A stretch of 64,000 nt of DNA from Pigmentiphaga sp. NML080357 (GTDB lineage Bacteria > Pseudomonadota > Gammaproteobacteria > Burkholderiales > Burkholderiaceae_B): the NCBI RefSeq assembly GCF_002188465.1, contig NZ_NINW01000003.1, positions 62,001-126,000 of the forward strand, in the 5' to 3' direction. Positions 53,907 to 62,611 of the stretch are shown in pieces. Below the pieces are notes generated by a model, which ran no database searches, was not told where the DNA came from, and saw only the letters and a list, made by a program, of their open reading frames with translations. Positions within the stretch are counted from its first letter, which is position 1, and each line of letters starts with the position of its first letter. Position numbers and translations under genes: made by a program.

Positions 53907-54893
53907 TTACTGCGCCTTGATGCCCAGGGACTTGATGATGCCGCCGACCACCTCGTATTCGCGCGCGTTGGTGCGGCCCAGTTCGGCCGGTTCGCCGCCG
54001 TGCGGGAACGCGCCGTAGGTGGCCAGCTTCTGGATCACGTCCTGCTGCTTCAGAATCTCGTTCAGGTGGCCGTTCAGCAGCTTGACGACGTCGGCGGGCG
54101 TGCCCTTGGGCGCGAAGAAGCCGTTCCACGCCCCGACCACGATGTCCTTGTAGCCGGACTCGACCAGCGTCGGGATGCCGGGCGCGAGCGGCGAGCGCTT
54201 GGCGTCGCCGATGGCCAGCGGGACCAGGCGGCCGGCGGCGAAGTACTGCGTCACGGGTCCCAGCGTGACCCACGCGGTGTCGACGTGGCCGGCGACCACG
54301 TCGGTCACCGACGGGCCCACGCCGCGATAGGGCACGTGCTGGATGGAGACCTTGGCCTCGCGGTTCAGCCATTCGGCGATCACGTGCATGGGCGAGCCCG
54401 CGCCCGGGCTGGCGTAGGACACCGTCCTGCCGGACCTCGCGGCGTCGATCATGTCCTTCACGCTCTTGAAGCCGGTCCTGGGGTTGGCCACGAGCACCAG
54501 CGGTTGCACGGCGGTCTGGTTGATGGGTTCGAAACCGTTCAGCACGTCGTAGCTCTGGGCGGGCGACAGGCCCAGCACCATGGGCGCCGTGGTGAAGGGA
54601 TTGGGAGTGAACAACAGGGTATAGCCGTCGGGCGCGGCGCGGCCCACGTAGCCGTTGCCCACGGTGCCTCCCGCGCCGCCCTTGTTCTCGACGATGACCG
54701 ACTGCTTCAGGCGCTCGCCCAGCTTTTCGGCGAACAGGCGGGCGATGGCGTCGGTGTCGCCGCCCGGCGGATACGACACGACGACGGTGATCGGCTTGGA
54801 GGGGTAGTTGGCCGCGGCATGCGCCACGCCCACCCCGGCACAACAAGTCAGCGCCGTGGCGACGGCAAGGATCTGGCGGCGATTGAATTTCAT
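53907..54893 (-). CDS. Bug-family periplasmic substrate-binding protein
   Basis: A 328-residue binding protein. The signal (MKFNRRQILAVATALTCCAG, cleavage near AHAAA) has a twin-arginine-like start. The body has YPSKPITVVVSYPPGGDTDA, VIVENKGGAGGTVGNGYVGR, APDGYTLLFTPNPF, GAGSPMHVIAEWLN and VPYRGVGPSVTDVVAG. GGGAG precedes the ATG. It is the first gene of the Mo-hydroxylase unit, 34 bp before the large subunit, and probably binds the substrate that the hydroxylase attacks. Confidence 0.93.
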   Translation of the reverse strand: MKFNRRQILAVATALTCCAGVGVAHAAANYPSKPITVVVSYPPGGDTDAIARLFAEKLGERLKQSVIVENKGGAGGTVGNGYVGRAAPDGYTLLFTPNPFTTAPMVLGLSPAQSYDVLNGFEPINQTAVQPLVLVANPRTGFKSVKDMIDAARSGRTVSYASPGAGSPMHVIAEWLNREAKVSIQHVPYRGVGPSVTDVVAGHVDTAWVTLGPVTQYFAAGRLVPLAIGDAKRSPLAPGIPTLVESGYKDIVVGAWNGFFAPKGTPADVVKLLNGHLNEILKQQDVIQKLATYGAFPHGGEPAELGRTNAREYEVVGGIIKSLGIKAQ

Positions 54894-55023
54894 CACTGGC
54901 TCCCAAGAGGACGACCACTCGCCCGGGCGACGTTCCCGCGGGGCGAGGGCTTGATACGGTTCCGGCAAAACCATCCCACAGGTGAAACATCTATTCACCA
55001 TGGAAACGCGATCTTCCTCTTTT

Positions 55024-55043
55024 ATTGTTGATGCATCAACAAT
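55024..55043. promoter_or_regulatory. Perfect 20-bp palindrome, probable MarR operator
   Basis: ATTGTTGATG joined to CATCAACAAT forms an uninterrupted 20-bp palindrome in the 283-bp gap between the divergent Bug/Mo-hydroxylase unit and the MarR gene. MarR-type operators are near-perfect palindromes of this length. The surrounding 55010-55090 is AT-rich and likely holds both promoters. Confidence 0.7.
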
Positions 55044-55176
55044 CAGATTGTACCGATTGACAAACCGAGGTCGAGTTTTCCAGGATTTTCGAAATATTCC
55101 TTCATGCATAACGATTCGGGCACTATGGAATAATCCTTCGTCCCGCGTCCCGGAATCACTCTCGCCGAAGCTCACC

Positions 55177-55713
55177 ATGCCCCTGAAGAAGAAGGCCTCT
55201 TTCAACCCGGCGTCCGCCGACGATTGCCCCTGGGTGGATCTCGACGAGCAGGGCACCGGACTGTCCGTGGACGATTTCATCACCACCCTCGTCGTGCGTA
55301 CCGGCAATTCCCTGCGGCGCGTCGTGACGCTGCCCTACTCCGACCAGTTCGGATTGACCATGGCCGAATGGCGCATGCTGTCGGTGGTGGCCGAGGCGCA
55401 ATCGCTGCCTTTTTCCGAACTGGTCAAGCGTTCGGAAACCGACAAGTCGCTGGTGAGCCGCGCCCTGCGGCTGCTCGAGACACGCGGGCTGGTGATCCTG
55501 GAGCCGGTGGATGGCTCGCCCCGGCGAGGCCTGACCTGCCGCCTGTCGCAGGAAGGCCAGGCGCTCTATACGCGCGCCATGCCCGTGGCGCAGCGGGCGC
55601 AGGCAGCCATGATCCGCGTATTGAACGATGAAGAGCGCCGCGTGCTCTACAAGACCCTCCACAAGCTGCGCCGCGCCTGCCGCGACGAGGAAGGCGGCCC
55701 GGACGACGAATAG
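55177..55713 (+). CDS. MarR-family transcriptional regulator
   Basis: A 178-residue winged-helix protein. The DNA-binding core is FGLTMAEWRMLSVVAEAQSL, FSELVKRSETDKSLVSRALR, LLETRGLVILEPVDGSPRRG, followed by a dimerisation helix. It has about 35 extra N-terminal residues. The frame stays open upstream to about 54982 with no clear ribosome-binding site, so the start is uncertain. It is divergent from the Mo-hydroxylase unit, with a perfect palindrome between them. MarR proteins typically derepress catabolic operons on binding an aromatic ligand. Confidence 0.9.
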   Translation: MPLKKKASFNPASADDCPWVDLDEQGTGLSVDDFITTLVVRTGNSLRRVVTLPYSDQFGLTMAEWRMLSVVAEAQSLPFSELVKRSETDKSLVSRALRLLETRGLVILEPVDGSPRRGLTCRLSQEGQALYTRAMPVAQRAQAAMIRVLNDEERRVLYKTLHKLRRACRDEEGGPDDE

Positions 55714-55782
55714 GCCCTTGCGGCGCCCGCCAGACGCACCGCGTAGAATTCGGCCAGTCATTCCGTCTTCCAGGAGCCGATT

Positions 55783-56580
55783 TTGCTGCGTATCGTATCC
55801 ATCAACCTGAACGGCATCCGTTCGGCCGCCCGCAAGGGCTTCTATCCCTGGCTGGCCACGACCGGCGCAGACGTCGTCTGCCTGCAGGAACTCAAGGCCC
55901 AGGACGCCGACATTACCGACGAGATGCGCCACCCGCCCGGTTATGAAGGCCACTTCTTCCCCGCGGAGAAAAAGGGGTACAGCGGCGTCGGCGCCTACGT
56001 GAAACGCGCCTGCGAATCGGTCATCTGGGGATTCGACAAGGAAGAATTCGACGCCGAGGGCCGCATCCTGCGCATCGACTGGCCCGGCCTGACCGTGGTC
56101 AGCGCCTACCTGCCCTCGGGGAGCAGCGGCGACGAGCGCCAGCAGGCCAAGTACCGCTTCCTCGATCGTTTCGCGCCCTGGCTCACAGGCCTGATGGACG
56201 AACATCGCCGCACCGGACGCGAGTTCGTGATCTGCGGCGACTGGAACATCGCGCACAAGGAAATCGATCTGAAGAACTGGAAGAGCAACCAGAAGAACAG
56301 CGGCTTCCTGCCCGAGGAACGCGCCTGGCTGAGCAAGGTGTTCGACGAGATCGGCTGGGTGGACGTCTACCGCCGGCTGCACCCGGAGACGACCGGAGAG
56401 GCCTACACCTGGTGGAGCAACCGGGGCCAGGCCTGGGCCAAGAACGTGGGGTGGCGCATCGACTACCAGATCGCCACGCCGGGCATCGCCGGCAAGGCCA
56501 AGGCGGCGGCCATCTACAAGGAGGAACGGTTCTCGGACCACGCGCCGCTGACGGTGGACTACGACTGGAAGCTGGACTGA
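55783..56580 (+). CDS. xthA: Exodeoxyribonuclease III
   Basis: A 265-residue AP endonuclease/3-prime exonuclease of base-excision repair. Motifs are IVSINLNGIRSAARKG, the Mg-binding Glu in VVCLQELKAQ, ICGDWNIAHKEIDLKNW, and the terminal ERFSDHAPLTVDY with the catalytic Asp-His. The start is TTG at 55783 with AGGAG seven bases before it; no ATG fits. In related genomes xthA is often adjacent to pyrE; here they are about 6.6 kb apart with the Mo-hydroxylase module between. Confidence 0.96.
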   Translation: MLRIVSINLNGIRSAARKGFYPWLATTGADVVCLQELKAQDADITDEMRHPPGYEGHFFPAEKKGYSGVGAYVKRACESVIWGFDKEEFDAEGRILRIDWPGLTVVSAYLPSGSSGDERQQAKYRFLDRFAPWLTGLMDEHRRTGREFVICGDWNIAHKEIDLKNWKSNQKNSGFLPEERAWLSKVFDEIGWVDVYRRLHPETTGEAYTWWSNRGQAWAKNVGWRIDYQIATPGIAGKAKAAAIYKEERFSDHAPLTVDYDWKLD

Positions 56581-56599
56581 ACGGCGGCGAGCGGCGCGC

Positions 56600-57178
56600 A
56601 TGGACATCCGCCACCTGCGCTATTTCATGGCCATGGTCGAAGGCGGCAGCCTGTCCGAGGCTTCGCGCCGGCTGCACGTGGCCCAGCCGGCGCTGAGCCA
56701 GCGCCTGGCCGATCTGGAAGAAGAGCTGGGCGTGCAACTGTTCGTGCGCGGCCCCGGCGGCATCGCGGTCACCGAGGCCGGCACGGAACTCTACGCGCGG
56801 GCCGCGGCCATCGTGAAGCAGATGGAGTCGGCCCGCGCGGCGGTGCGCGAAAAGGCGGGCCATGCCCAAGGCCCGGTCGCCATCGGCATCCTCAAATCCG
56901 TGGCGCCCATCGTCGCGGCGCCGCTGTACCTGGCCATCAAGCGGGAGCTTCCCGCAGTCACGCCGGAAATCGTCGTCGGCTACTCCGACGAGCTGCGGCA
57001 GCGGCTGCGCGCCTCGCAGCTGGACATCGCGATGCAGGTCCACGCCGCCCACGAAAAATACGCGCCCGCGACGGTGCTCTATCGCGAGCGCCTGTGCCTC
57101 ATCGGCCCCGCGCCCCTGGTCGGCGACCGCGCCGCGCCGCTGAAGTGCTGGTGGAACGCGGCCGCACGATACGCCTGA
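56600..57178 (+). pseudogene. LysR-family regulator gene 1, 3-prime truncated
   Basis: A normal LysR start (MDIRHLRYFMAMVEGGSLSE, SRRLHVAQPALSQRLADLEE) and the first half of an effector domain (AHAQGPVAIGILKSVAPIVA) run to about residue 180 (LVGDRAAPL). After that the sequence departs into 10 unrelated residues and a TGA. About 110 residues of the effector domain are missing. The break point is where LysR gene 2 begins in another frame. A 192-residue product would have the DNA-binding domain but only half an effector domain. Confidence 0.75.
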
Positions 57179-57912
57179 CCGCCGCGGGCAAGACCTTGTG
57201 CGAGACGGCCAATCGCGTGCTGGCCGATATCCACCGTACCCTTGCCGGCCTGCGCAGCGGCGGCCAACTGCAGGGCGGGCGCATCCGGGTGGCCGTGGGG
57301 CCGCTGACTGCGGCCACTTTTTTCCCACGGGCGCTGGCGCTGTTCCGCGCGCGGCATCCGCTGGTCGCGGTTGAGGTGCTGGACGTACCGGTCGAACAGG
57401 CTTCGCAGCGGCTGGCCGCCGACGAGGTGGACGTTGCCATCGGCTCGCCCGGCACCAGTCCGGCCGTGGCTACGGTGCTGCGCACCGAACTGCTGCTGCG
57501 CGACCGGCTCTATGCGGTCTATGCGCGCGGCAAGGCGCCGCCCGCGCCGGCCGGCGGCCGCAAGATGAAATGGGAGGCATTGCAGCACGCCGAAGTGATA
57601 CTGACCGACCGCGTCAGCGGACAGTGGCGCGAGGTCTTTCTTCAGTTGTCGCGGGCGGGCGTGGTGCTGAATGCCGTGCAGGAGGTCAAGCTCTATTCGA
57701 CCGCGCTCGAAATGGTCCGCTGCGGCCTGGGCATGACCTTGCTGCCAGCGTTCGCAGCCCGCCACCTGGACTCCGCGCACTACGACGTGCGCGGCATCTC
57801 GCACGGCGACACGCGCTGGGAAGTGCACTGGATGACGCGCGCCGCTGCGGCGCCGACGGCCGCCGTGCAGGCGCTGCGCGCGGCCACCGCCGAAGCGCTG
57901 GTTTCGGTTTGA
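57145..57912 (+). pseudogene. LysR-family regulator gene 2, 5-prime truncated
   Basis: From about 57145 the reading frame shows the end of a LysR wing (VLVERGRTIRLTAAGKTLCE), a linker helix and a complete effector domain (GGRIRVAVGPLTAATFFPRA through RCGLGMTLLPAFAARHL). The first roughly 45 residues, including the helix-turn-helix, are absent. It is one frame away from LysR gene 1, to which it is joined. The only starts available lie inside the gene 1 remnant. The product, if any, would not bind DNA by itself. Confidence 0.75.
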
Positions 57913-57935
57913 AGCGCCGCGGGGCGCGGTGCCGG

Positions 57936-59216
57936 CTATCCCAGCCTGGGCAGCGAACGGTACAGCACGTCCACGCCCGCCATGAAGTCGTCGATGTCCA
58001 TGGCTTCGGCCGGATTGTGCGATCCGTTCTCGTTGCGGATGAAAATCATGGCCGACGGGATCCCGGCATTGGCGAACAAGGCGGCATCGTGGCCGGCGCC
58101 GCTGGGAATGCGCTCGGCGGGCAGGCCCAGTTCGGCGGAAGTGTCCAACAGCACCTGGACCAGTTTCGGATCCATGGTCGCCGGCGCCGATTCGATGCGC
58201 CGGTCGAACTCGAAGCGCACGCCGCGCTGGCGGGCCACCGCGTCGCATTCGGCGCGCATCACGCGGTAGAACTCCTCCAGCGTTTCCGTGCTTTCGCTGC
58301 GGACTTCGAAACTGAAGTCCACGCGACCGGGGATGCGCGATACCGCATGTTCGGCAGGATCGGTGCCCATCACGCCCGAGGTCACGACCAGGTCGTTTCC
58401 GCGCTCGAGCAGCACGCGCCAGTGCTCGTCCAGGCGCATCAGCAGGTCGGACACGGCAAATACCGCATCGCTGCGCAGCCAGCGCGGCACGGCGCCCGAA
58501 TGACCCGGCTCGCCGACGCAGCGCACCAGGTTGTGGCGGATGTTGCCGCGTATGCCCGACACGACGGCAGTGGGCCATTTGCGGGCCACCATTAACGGCC
58601 CCTGCTCGATGTGCAGTTCCAGATAGGCTTTCACGCCCGACACCCAGGGCACGGGCTTGCCGGCGGCGATACGATCCACGTCGGCGCCCACGCTGGCCAT
58701 GGCTTCGGCCAGCGTGCGCCCGCTGCGCTTGTTGCGCAAGGCAAGGTCGTCAGGCTTGAGCTTGCCGAGGATGGCGCTCGAACCCATGTAGGCCTTGCCG
58801 AACCACGCGCTTTCCTCGCCGCGCATGCCGGCCACCCACAGCGGATGCGGCAGCCGCACGCCTTCGTCCTTCAACCGCTTCAGGCACAGCAGGCCGGCGA
58901 TCACGCCCGCCAGCCCGTCGTAGTTGCCGCCCTGGGGCACGGAATCGACGTGCGATCCGCACACCACCGGCGCCTCCTCGCCGCCACCGGGCAGCGAGAA
59001 CACGACGTTGGCCGCGGGATCGGTCCGGGCATCGATGCCATGCTGCCGCGCCCATTCGACCAGCGCCTCCAGGCATGCGCTCTCGGTCGGTCCGTAGCTC
59101 TCGCGCGAGACGCCGACGCCATCGGAACTGAGGGCGCGGATGCGCTCGAACAGGTCGATCGCTTCCTGTCGTCCGGGAATGGCCTTGCCGCCGGCCGCCG
59201 TGGTTGCTGCTGTCAT
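57936..59216 (-). CDS. M20-family N-carbamoyl-amino-acid hydrolase/allantoate amidohydrolase-like enzyme
   Basis: A 426-residue di-metal amidohydrolase. Metal ligands are H89 (GSHVDSV), D100 (GNYDGLAG), E134/E135 (RGEESAWFG), H202 (LELHIEQGP) and a C-terminal His in GSHNPAEAM. HIEQGP marks the hydantoinase/ureidopropionase/allantoate-amidohydrolase branch, which removes a carbamoyl group to release an amino acid, CO2 and ammonia. GAGGG precedes the ATG. It starts 7 bp after the PyrD-like gene. N-carbamoyl-aspartate (ureidosuccinate) or N-carbamoyl-beta-alanine are plausible substrates given its neighbours. Confidence 0.88.
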   Translation of the reverse strand: MTAATTAAGGKAIPGRQEAIDLFERIRALSSDGVGVSRESYGPTESACLEALVEWARQHGIDARTDPAANVVFSLPGGGEEAPVVCGSHVDSVPQGGNYDGLAGVIAGLLCLKRLKDEGVRLPHPLWVAGMRGEESAWFGKAYMGSSAILGKLKPDDLALRNKRSGRTLAEAMASVGADVDRIAAGKPVPWVSGVKAYLELHIEQGPLMVARKWPTAVVSGIRGNIRHNLVRCVGEPGHSGAVPRWLRSDAVFAVSDLLMRLDEHWRVLLERGNDLVVTSGVMGTDPAEHAVSRIPGRVDFSFEVRSESTETLEEFYRVMRAECDAVARQRGVRFEFDRRIESAPATMDPKLVQVLLDTSAELGLPAERIPSGAGHDAALFANAGIPSAMIFIRNENGSHNPAEAMDIDDFMAGVDVLYRSLPRLG

Positions 59217-59223
59217 GTCGCCC

Positions 59224-60159
59224 TCAAGCCATGGCCTCGAAAGGCACGAAGCCGGTATCTTCCACGGCGCCCACCAGCCCCTGCAGGTTGGGCATGCCCT
59301 TGCGCCGGCAATACTGGACCAGGCCGTCGATGACCTCGATCATCGCGGTGGGATGCACGAAGGTCGCGGTACCCACTTGCACGGCGGCCGCGCCGGCCAG
59401 CATGTATTCGATGGCGTCATCGGCGGTGGAGATGCCGCCGCAGCCGATGATGGGAATCGACACGGCGCGATGGCATTGGTAGACCATGCGCACGACAATG
59501 GGCTTGATCGCGGGACCGGACATGCCGCCCATGACGTTGCCCAGCTTGGGCCGGCGCGTGTCGATGTCGATCGCCATGCCCAGGATGGTGTTGGCGACCA
59601 CGATGGCGTCCGCGCCTTCCTCTTGCGCCGCGCGCGCCACGTTGGCGATCTCGCCGGTATTGGGCGTGAGCTTGACCCACAGCGGCAGCGAGGTCGAGGC
59701 GCGCAGCGCCTTCACCACCGCGGCGGTGGAACGGGCATGCATCGCGAAGGCCTTGCCGTCTTCCTCGATGTTGGGACACGAGATGTTGGCCTCGATGGCG
59801 GCCACGCCCTCGACCCGCGACAGCTCGGCCGCCAGCCGCGCGAAGCCGTCGTTGGACGGCGCCGAGATGCTGACCACCAGCGGCGGCGAGAACTTCCGGT
59901 AGAACGGAATGCTCTCGCGGATGAAGTAGTCGGAGCCCTTGCTGGGAATGCCGATGGCATTGAGCATGCCGCTGTGCACTTCCGCCACGCGCGGCACCGG
60001 GTTGCCGGTGCGCTTCTCGTGCGTGATGGTCTTGGTGACGAAGGCGCCCAGCCGGTTGAAGTCGATGGTGTTGGCCAGGCCGTCGGCGAACGTGCCCGAG
60101 GCCGGCATCACGGGATTGGAGAGACGCAGTCCGCCTACGTCTACGGACAAGTCGATCAT
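59224..60159 (-). CDS. Class 1B dihydroorotate dehydrogenase-like flavoprotein
   Basis: A 311-residue FMN TIM-barrel enzyme. Substrate and FMN motifs are ASGTFADG, VAEVHSGMLNAIGIPSKG (with N67), and the catalytic-loop C128 in IEANISCPNIEEDG. Further motifs are LPLWVKLTPNTGEI, GGMSGPAIKPI and IIGCGGISTADDAIEYMLAG. Cys rather than Ser as active-site base and the adjoining PyrK-like gene mark class 1B. Betaproteobacterial pyrimidine synthesis normally uses membrane class 2 PyrD, so this is probably an additional, perhaps catabolic, enzyme. Its start shares a base with the PyrK-like stop. Confidence 0.88.
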   Translation of the reverse strand: MIDLSVDVGGLRLSNPVMPASGTFADGLANTIDFNRLGAFVTKTITHEKRTGNPVPRVAEVHSGMLNAIGIPSKGSDYFIRESIPFYRKFSPPLVVSISAPSNDGFARLAAELSRVEGVAAIEANISCPNIEEDGKAFAMHARSTAAVVKALRASTSLPLWVKLTPNTGEIANVARAAQEEGADAIVVANTILGMAIDIDTRRPKLGNVMGGMSGPAIKPIVVRMVYQCHRAVSIPIIGCGGISTADDAIEYMLAGAAAVQVGTATFVHPTAMIEVIDGLVQYCRRKGMPNLQGLVGAVEDTGFVPFEAMA

Positions 60160-60995
60160 CACGCCACCTCCGCCAGGGGAAACACGGGACCGTCCCAGCA
60201 GACGCGCTTGCTGACCAGCTTGTCGCCTTCGCGGAAGGCGCGCACGCAGCAATAGCACATGCCGATGCCGCAGGCCATCTGCTGCTCCATCGCCACTTCG
60301 CCAGGCACGGACAATTCGGCGCCCAGCCGCTGCATCAGCAGGGTCAGGCGCGACGAACCACAGGTATAGAACGCATCGGCGCGGCCGGCGGCATGCAGCT
60401 CGCGCAGCAGCCGCTCGACGTTCTCGACGGAACTCGTGCCCGCCTCGTCGGTAACTTCGATGAGGGTAGCGCCGATGGCCGCGAAGCGGTCCTGCGACAT
60501 CAGGCTGGCCGCATCGCGCGCGCTGAGGATGGCCGTCACGCCCACGCCCGCGGCAGCCGCCAGCTCGGCCAGGGGCGCCAGCGTCGCGAGCCCGACGCCG
60601 CGACCCAGCACGACGATGTTGCGTGCGCCCGCCGGCAGCGTGAACCCCACGCCCAGCGGCCCCAGCATGGGCAGCTTGTCGCCGGGCTCGAGCGTGGCCA
60701 GCCCGCGCGTGCCCGCGCCGGTGACCTTGTACAGGAACTCCACCCGCCCCGTGGCCGGATCGGCCCGGTACGTGCTCATGGGCCGGCGAAAGAACGGCGA
60801 ATCCTGCTCGGTGGAAGGACACAGCAGATGAAAGAACTGCCCCGCCTTCGCCCCGGCCGCCGGCAACCCGGCATCGAGCACGAGATGCTTGTAGTCCCGG
60901 TTGACCCACTCATTGCTGATGACCACGCCGTGCGTATCCGGCGCAGGCAGTCCGGCGCAGCTGACAACGCGCGATTCGGACGATACGACTTTCAT
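60159..60995 (-). CDS. PyrK-like FAD/2Fe-2S electron-transfer subunit
   Basis: A 278-residue ferredoxin-reductase-type subunit. It has an FAD-binding beta barrel (HLLCPSTEQDSPFFRRPMST), a flavin-contacting GLATLEPGDKLPMLGPLGVG and a nucleotide-binding domain (NIVVLGRGVGLATLAPLAEL). The C-terminal 2Fe-2S loop is MACGIGMCYCCVRAF followed by VCWDGPVFPL, with four cysteines as in PyrK. It lets the PyrD-like partner use NAD(H), allowing either oxidation of dihydroorotate or reduction of orotate. GAGGAAG precedes the ATG at 60995. Confidence 0.88.
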   Translation of the reverse strand: MKVVSSESRVVSCAGLPAPDTHGVVISNEWVNRDYKHLVLDAGLPAAGAKAGQFFHLLCPSTEQDSPFFRRPMSTYRADPATGRVEFLYKVTGAGTRGLATLEPGDKLPMLGPLGVGFTLPAGARNIVVLGRGVGLATLAPLAELAAAAGVGVTAILSARDAASLMSQDRFAAIGATLIEVTDEAGTSSVENVERLLRELHAAGRADAFYTCGSSRLTLLMQRLGAELSVPGEVAMEQQMACGIGMCYCCVRAFREGDKLVSKRVCWDGPVFPLAEVA

Positions 60996-61107
60996 TCTGC
61001 TTCCTCTGCCCCGGGGCAAACCACCCCAGCGCTCGACACTTCTCAATCAAGGCACCGAGGATCGGGCAGGCCGATCCGCGGTGCCTCCCCAGAGACCCAG
61101 GATGCGG

Positions 61108-61174
61108 TGGATCCGGCTCCGCCGGTCCACTCGCATCGCCCCCTGGGGGGCGCCCGTCAGGGCGTAGGGGGGAC
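61108..61174 (-). repeat. Dispersed intergenic palindromic repeat, copy D
   Basis: On the minus strand it begins directly after the MFS stop: CCCCCCTACGCCCTGACGGGCG, CCCCCCAGGGGGCG, then GTGGACCGGCGGAGCCGGAT. Orientation is that of the upstream MFS gene. It lies in the 179-bp gap between the MFS and PyrK-like genes. Confidence 0.8.
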
Positions 61175-62425
61175 CTACTCCAACGCCGCGCCCTTGCGCT
61201 CCGGGATCAGGAACAGCGTGGCGATGATGTCCAGCACGTAGATCGACGCCAGCAGCGCGATCGCATAGCTGAACGAATACTTCGCTGCCACCGCCCCGAC
61301 CGCCAGCGGCCCGAATCCGCCTACCGCCCGGCCGATGTTGAACAGCACGTTCTGTGCCGTGGCGCGCGCCTGGGTCGGGTAGAGCTCCGAGATCAACGCG
61401 CCATAGCCGCCCAGCATGCCGTTCACGAACATGCCCATGATGGCGCCGCCGATCAGCAGCGCGTATTGCGAGCTCAGCTGCGAATAGGCGAGCACCGAGA
61501 TGACCGCGCCGACCTGGTAGAGCAGGAAGATGGGGCGGCGGCCGACGCGATCGGCCAGTTGGCCGAACAGCCAGATGCCGAACGCCATGCCGATGATGGT
61601 GATGGCGGTCCAGCCGGCCGACTTGGTCAGCGAATAGCCGAACTGGTTGCTCAGGTACGAAGGCATCCAGATCATCACGCCGTAGTAGCCGAAGTTCTGC
61701 ACCGAGGTCAGGATCACCACGCCCAGGCTGGCGCGGGTCGTCTTGGCGTCCGCCACCAGGAGCTTGAAGGAGTTCTCCTTCGGCGCCGTGGACTTCTGGC
61801 TCTCGATGAAGATCTTGGGTTCGCCGATGAAGTGGCGGATGACGAAAGCCACGACCGCGGGCAGCACGCCGATGGCGAACATGCCGCGCCAGCCGACGAT
61901 AGGCAGCAGGATGGGCGTGACCAGGGCCGCGGCCAGCACACCGGCCTGCCAGCCGAGGCCGACGTACGAGCTCATGCGCGCCCGCTGCTCGGGGCGACAC
62001 GCTTCGGCGGCCAGGGCCATGCCGATGCCGAATTCACCGCCCAGCCCCAGGCCGGCGATGGTACGGTAGGCCAGCAGGTCCCAATAGCCTTGCGCCAGGG
62101 CGCACAAGCCGGTGAAGATGGCGAACAGCAGGATGGTCCAGTTGAGCACGCGGACACGGCCGTACTTGTCGCTCAGCCAGCCGAACACGATGCCGCCCAC
62201 GACGGCGCCGACCAGCGTCCAGGTCACGAGCGATCCGGCCTGGGTGCTGGTCAGCCCGAGGTCGGACGAGATCGCGGCCAGGATGAAGCCCAGTATCAAG
62301 AGGTCGAAACCGTCGAGCGCATAGCCCACGGTCGAGGCGATGACCGCCTTGCGGGCGTAGTCTTCGCCCTCGTTCGCCTTGCCGACGGGAATGTCCCCGG
62401 GACTCGCGGCGTACTTGTCTGCCAT
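61175..62425 (-). CDS. MFS metabolite:H+ symporter (aromatic-acid/AAHS-like)
   Basis: A 416-residue 12-helix transporter. The loop 2-3 motif is GWLSDKYGRVRVLNW and the matching loop 8-9 motif is GQLADRVGRRPIFLL. The DGFDLLILGFILAAISSDLG first helix has the Asp typical of aromatic acid:H+ symporters, and GLGLGGEFGIGMALAAEACR forms the helix 4-5 motif. It is upstream of the PyrK/PyrD/M20 genes on the same strand and divergent from the XRE gene. It probably imports the cluster substrate, for which orotate, an aromatic-like pyrimidine acid, is a sensible candidate. Confidence 0.88.
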   Translation of the reverse strand: MADKYAASPGDIPVGKANEGEDYARKAVIASTVGYALDGFDLLILGFILAAISSDLGLTSTQAGSLVTWTLVGAVVGGIVFGWLSDKYGRVRVLNWTILLFAIFTGLCALAQGYWDLLAYRTIAGLGLGGEFGIGMALAAEACRPEQRARMSSYVGLGWQAGVLAAALVTPILLPIVGWRGMFAIGVLPAVVAFVIRHFIGEPKIFIESQKSTAPKENSFKLLVADAKTTRASLGVVILTSVQNFGYYGVMIWMPSYLSNQFGYSLTKSAGWTAITIIGMAFGIWLFGQLADRVGRRPIFLLYQVGAVISVLAYSQLSSQYALLIGGAIMGMFVNGMLGGYGALISELYPTQARATAQNVLFNIGRAVGGFGPLAVGAVAAKYSFSYAIALLASIYVLDIIATLFLIPERKGAALE

Positions 62426-62611
62426 TTCCTATCTCCGAAAGGAAGATGTGTATATCGATGAAAAAATGCCCACGCTTGCCGCTACGCGGCGACGCTGCCC
62501 CCGACGGGCGTTTTCATCTTGGGGCGGCCCGGTGATGAAAAATGCCTACGCTTTCCTTCGCGCGCCGGACATGCTCGTGACACGGGGGCGCGCGAAGCCA
62601 TTTACGCCGAA

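Noticed and set aside
51338-53920. A plus-strand open frame of 860 codons opposite the Mo-hydroxylase genes
   Set aside because: It is a shadow of a high-GC gene: rich in His, Arg, Ala and Gly with no domain, while the minus strand gives unmistakable Mo-hydroxylase subunits.
49422-54893. Carbon-monoxide dehydrogenase (coxLMS-G)
   Set aside because: The gene set looks similar, but the large subunit lacks the AYRCSFR active-site loop with its copper-binding Cys and has FRGFGGAQ instead.
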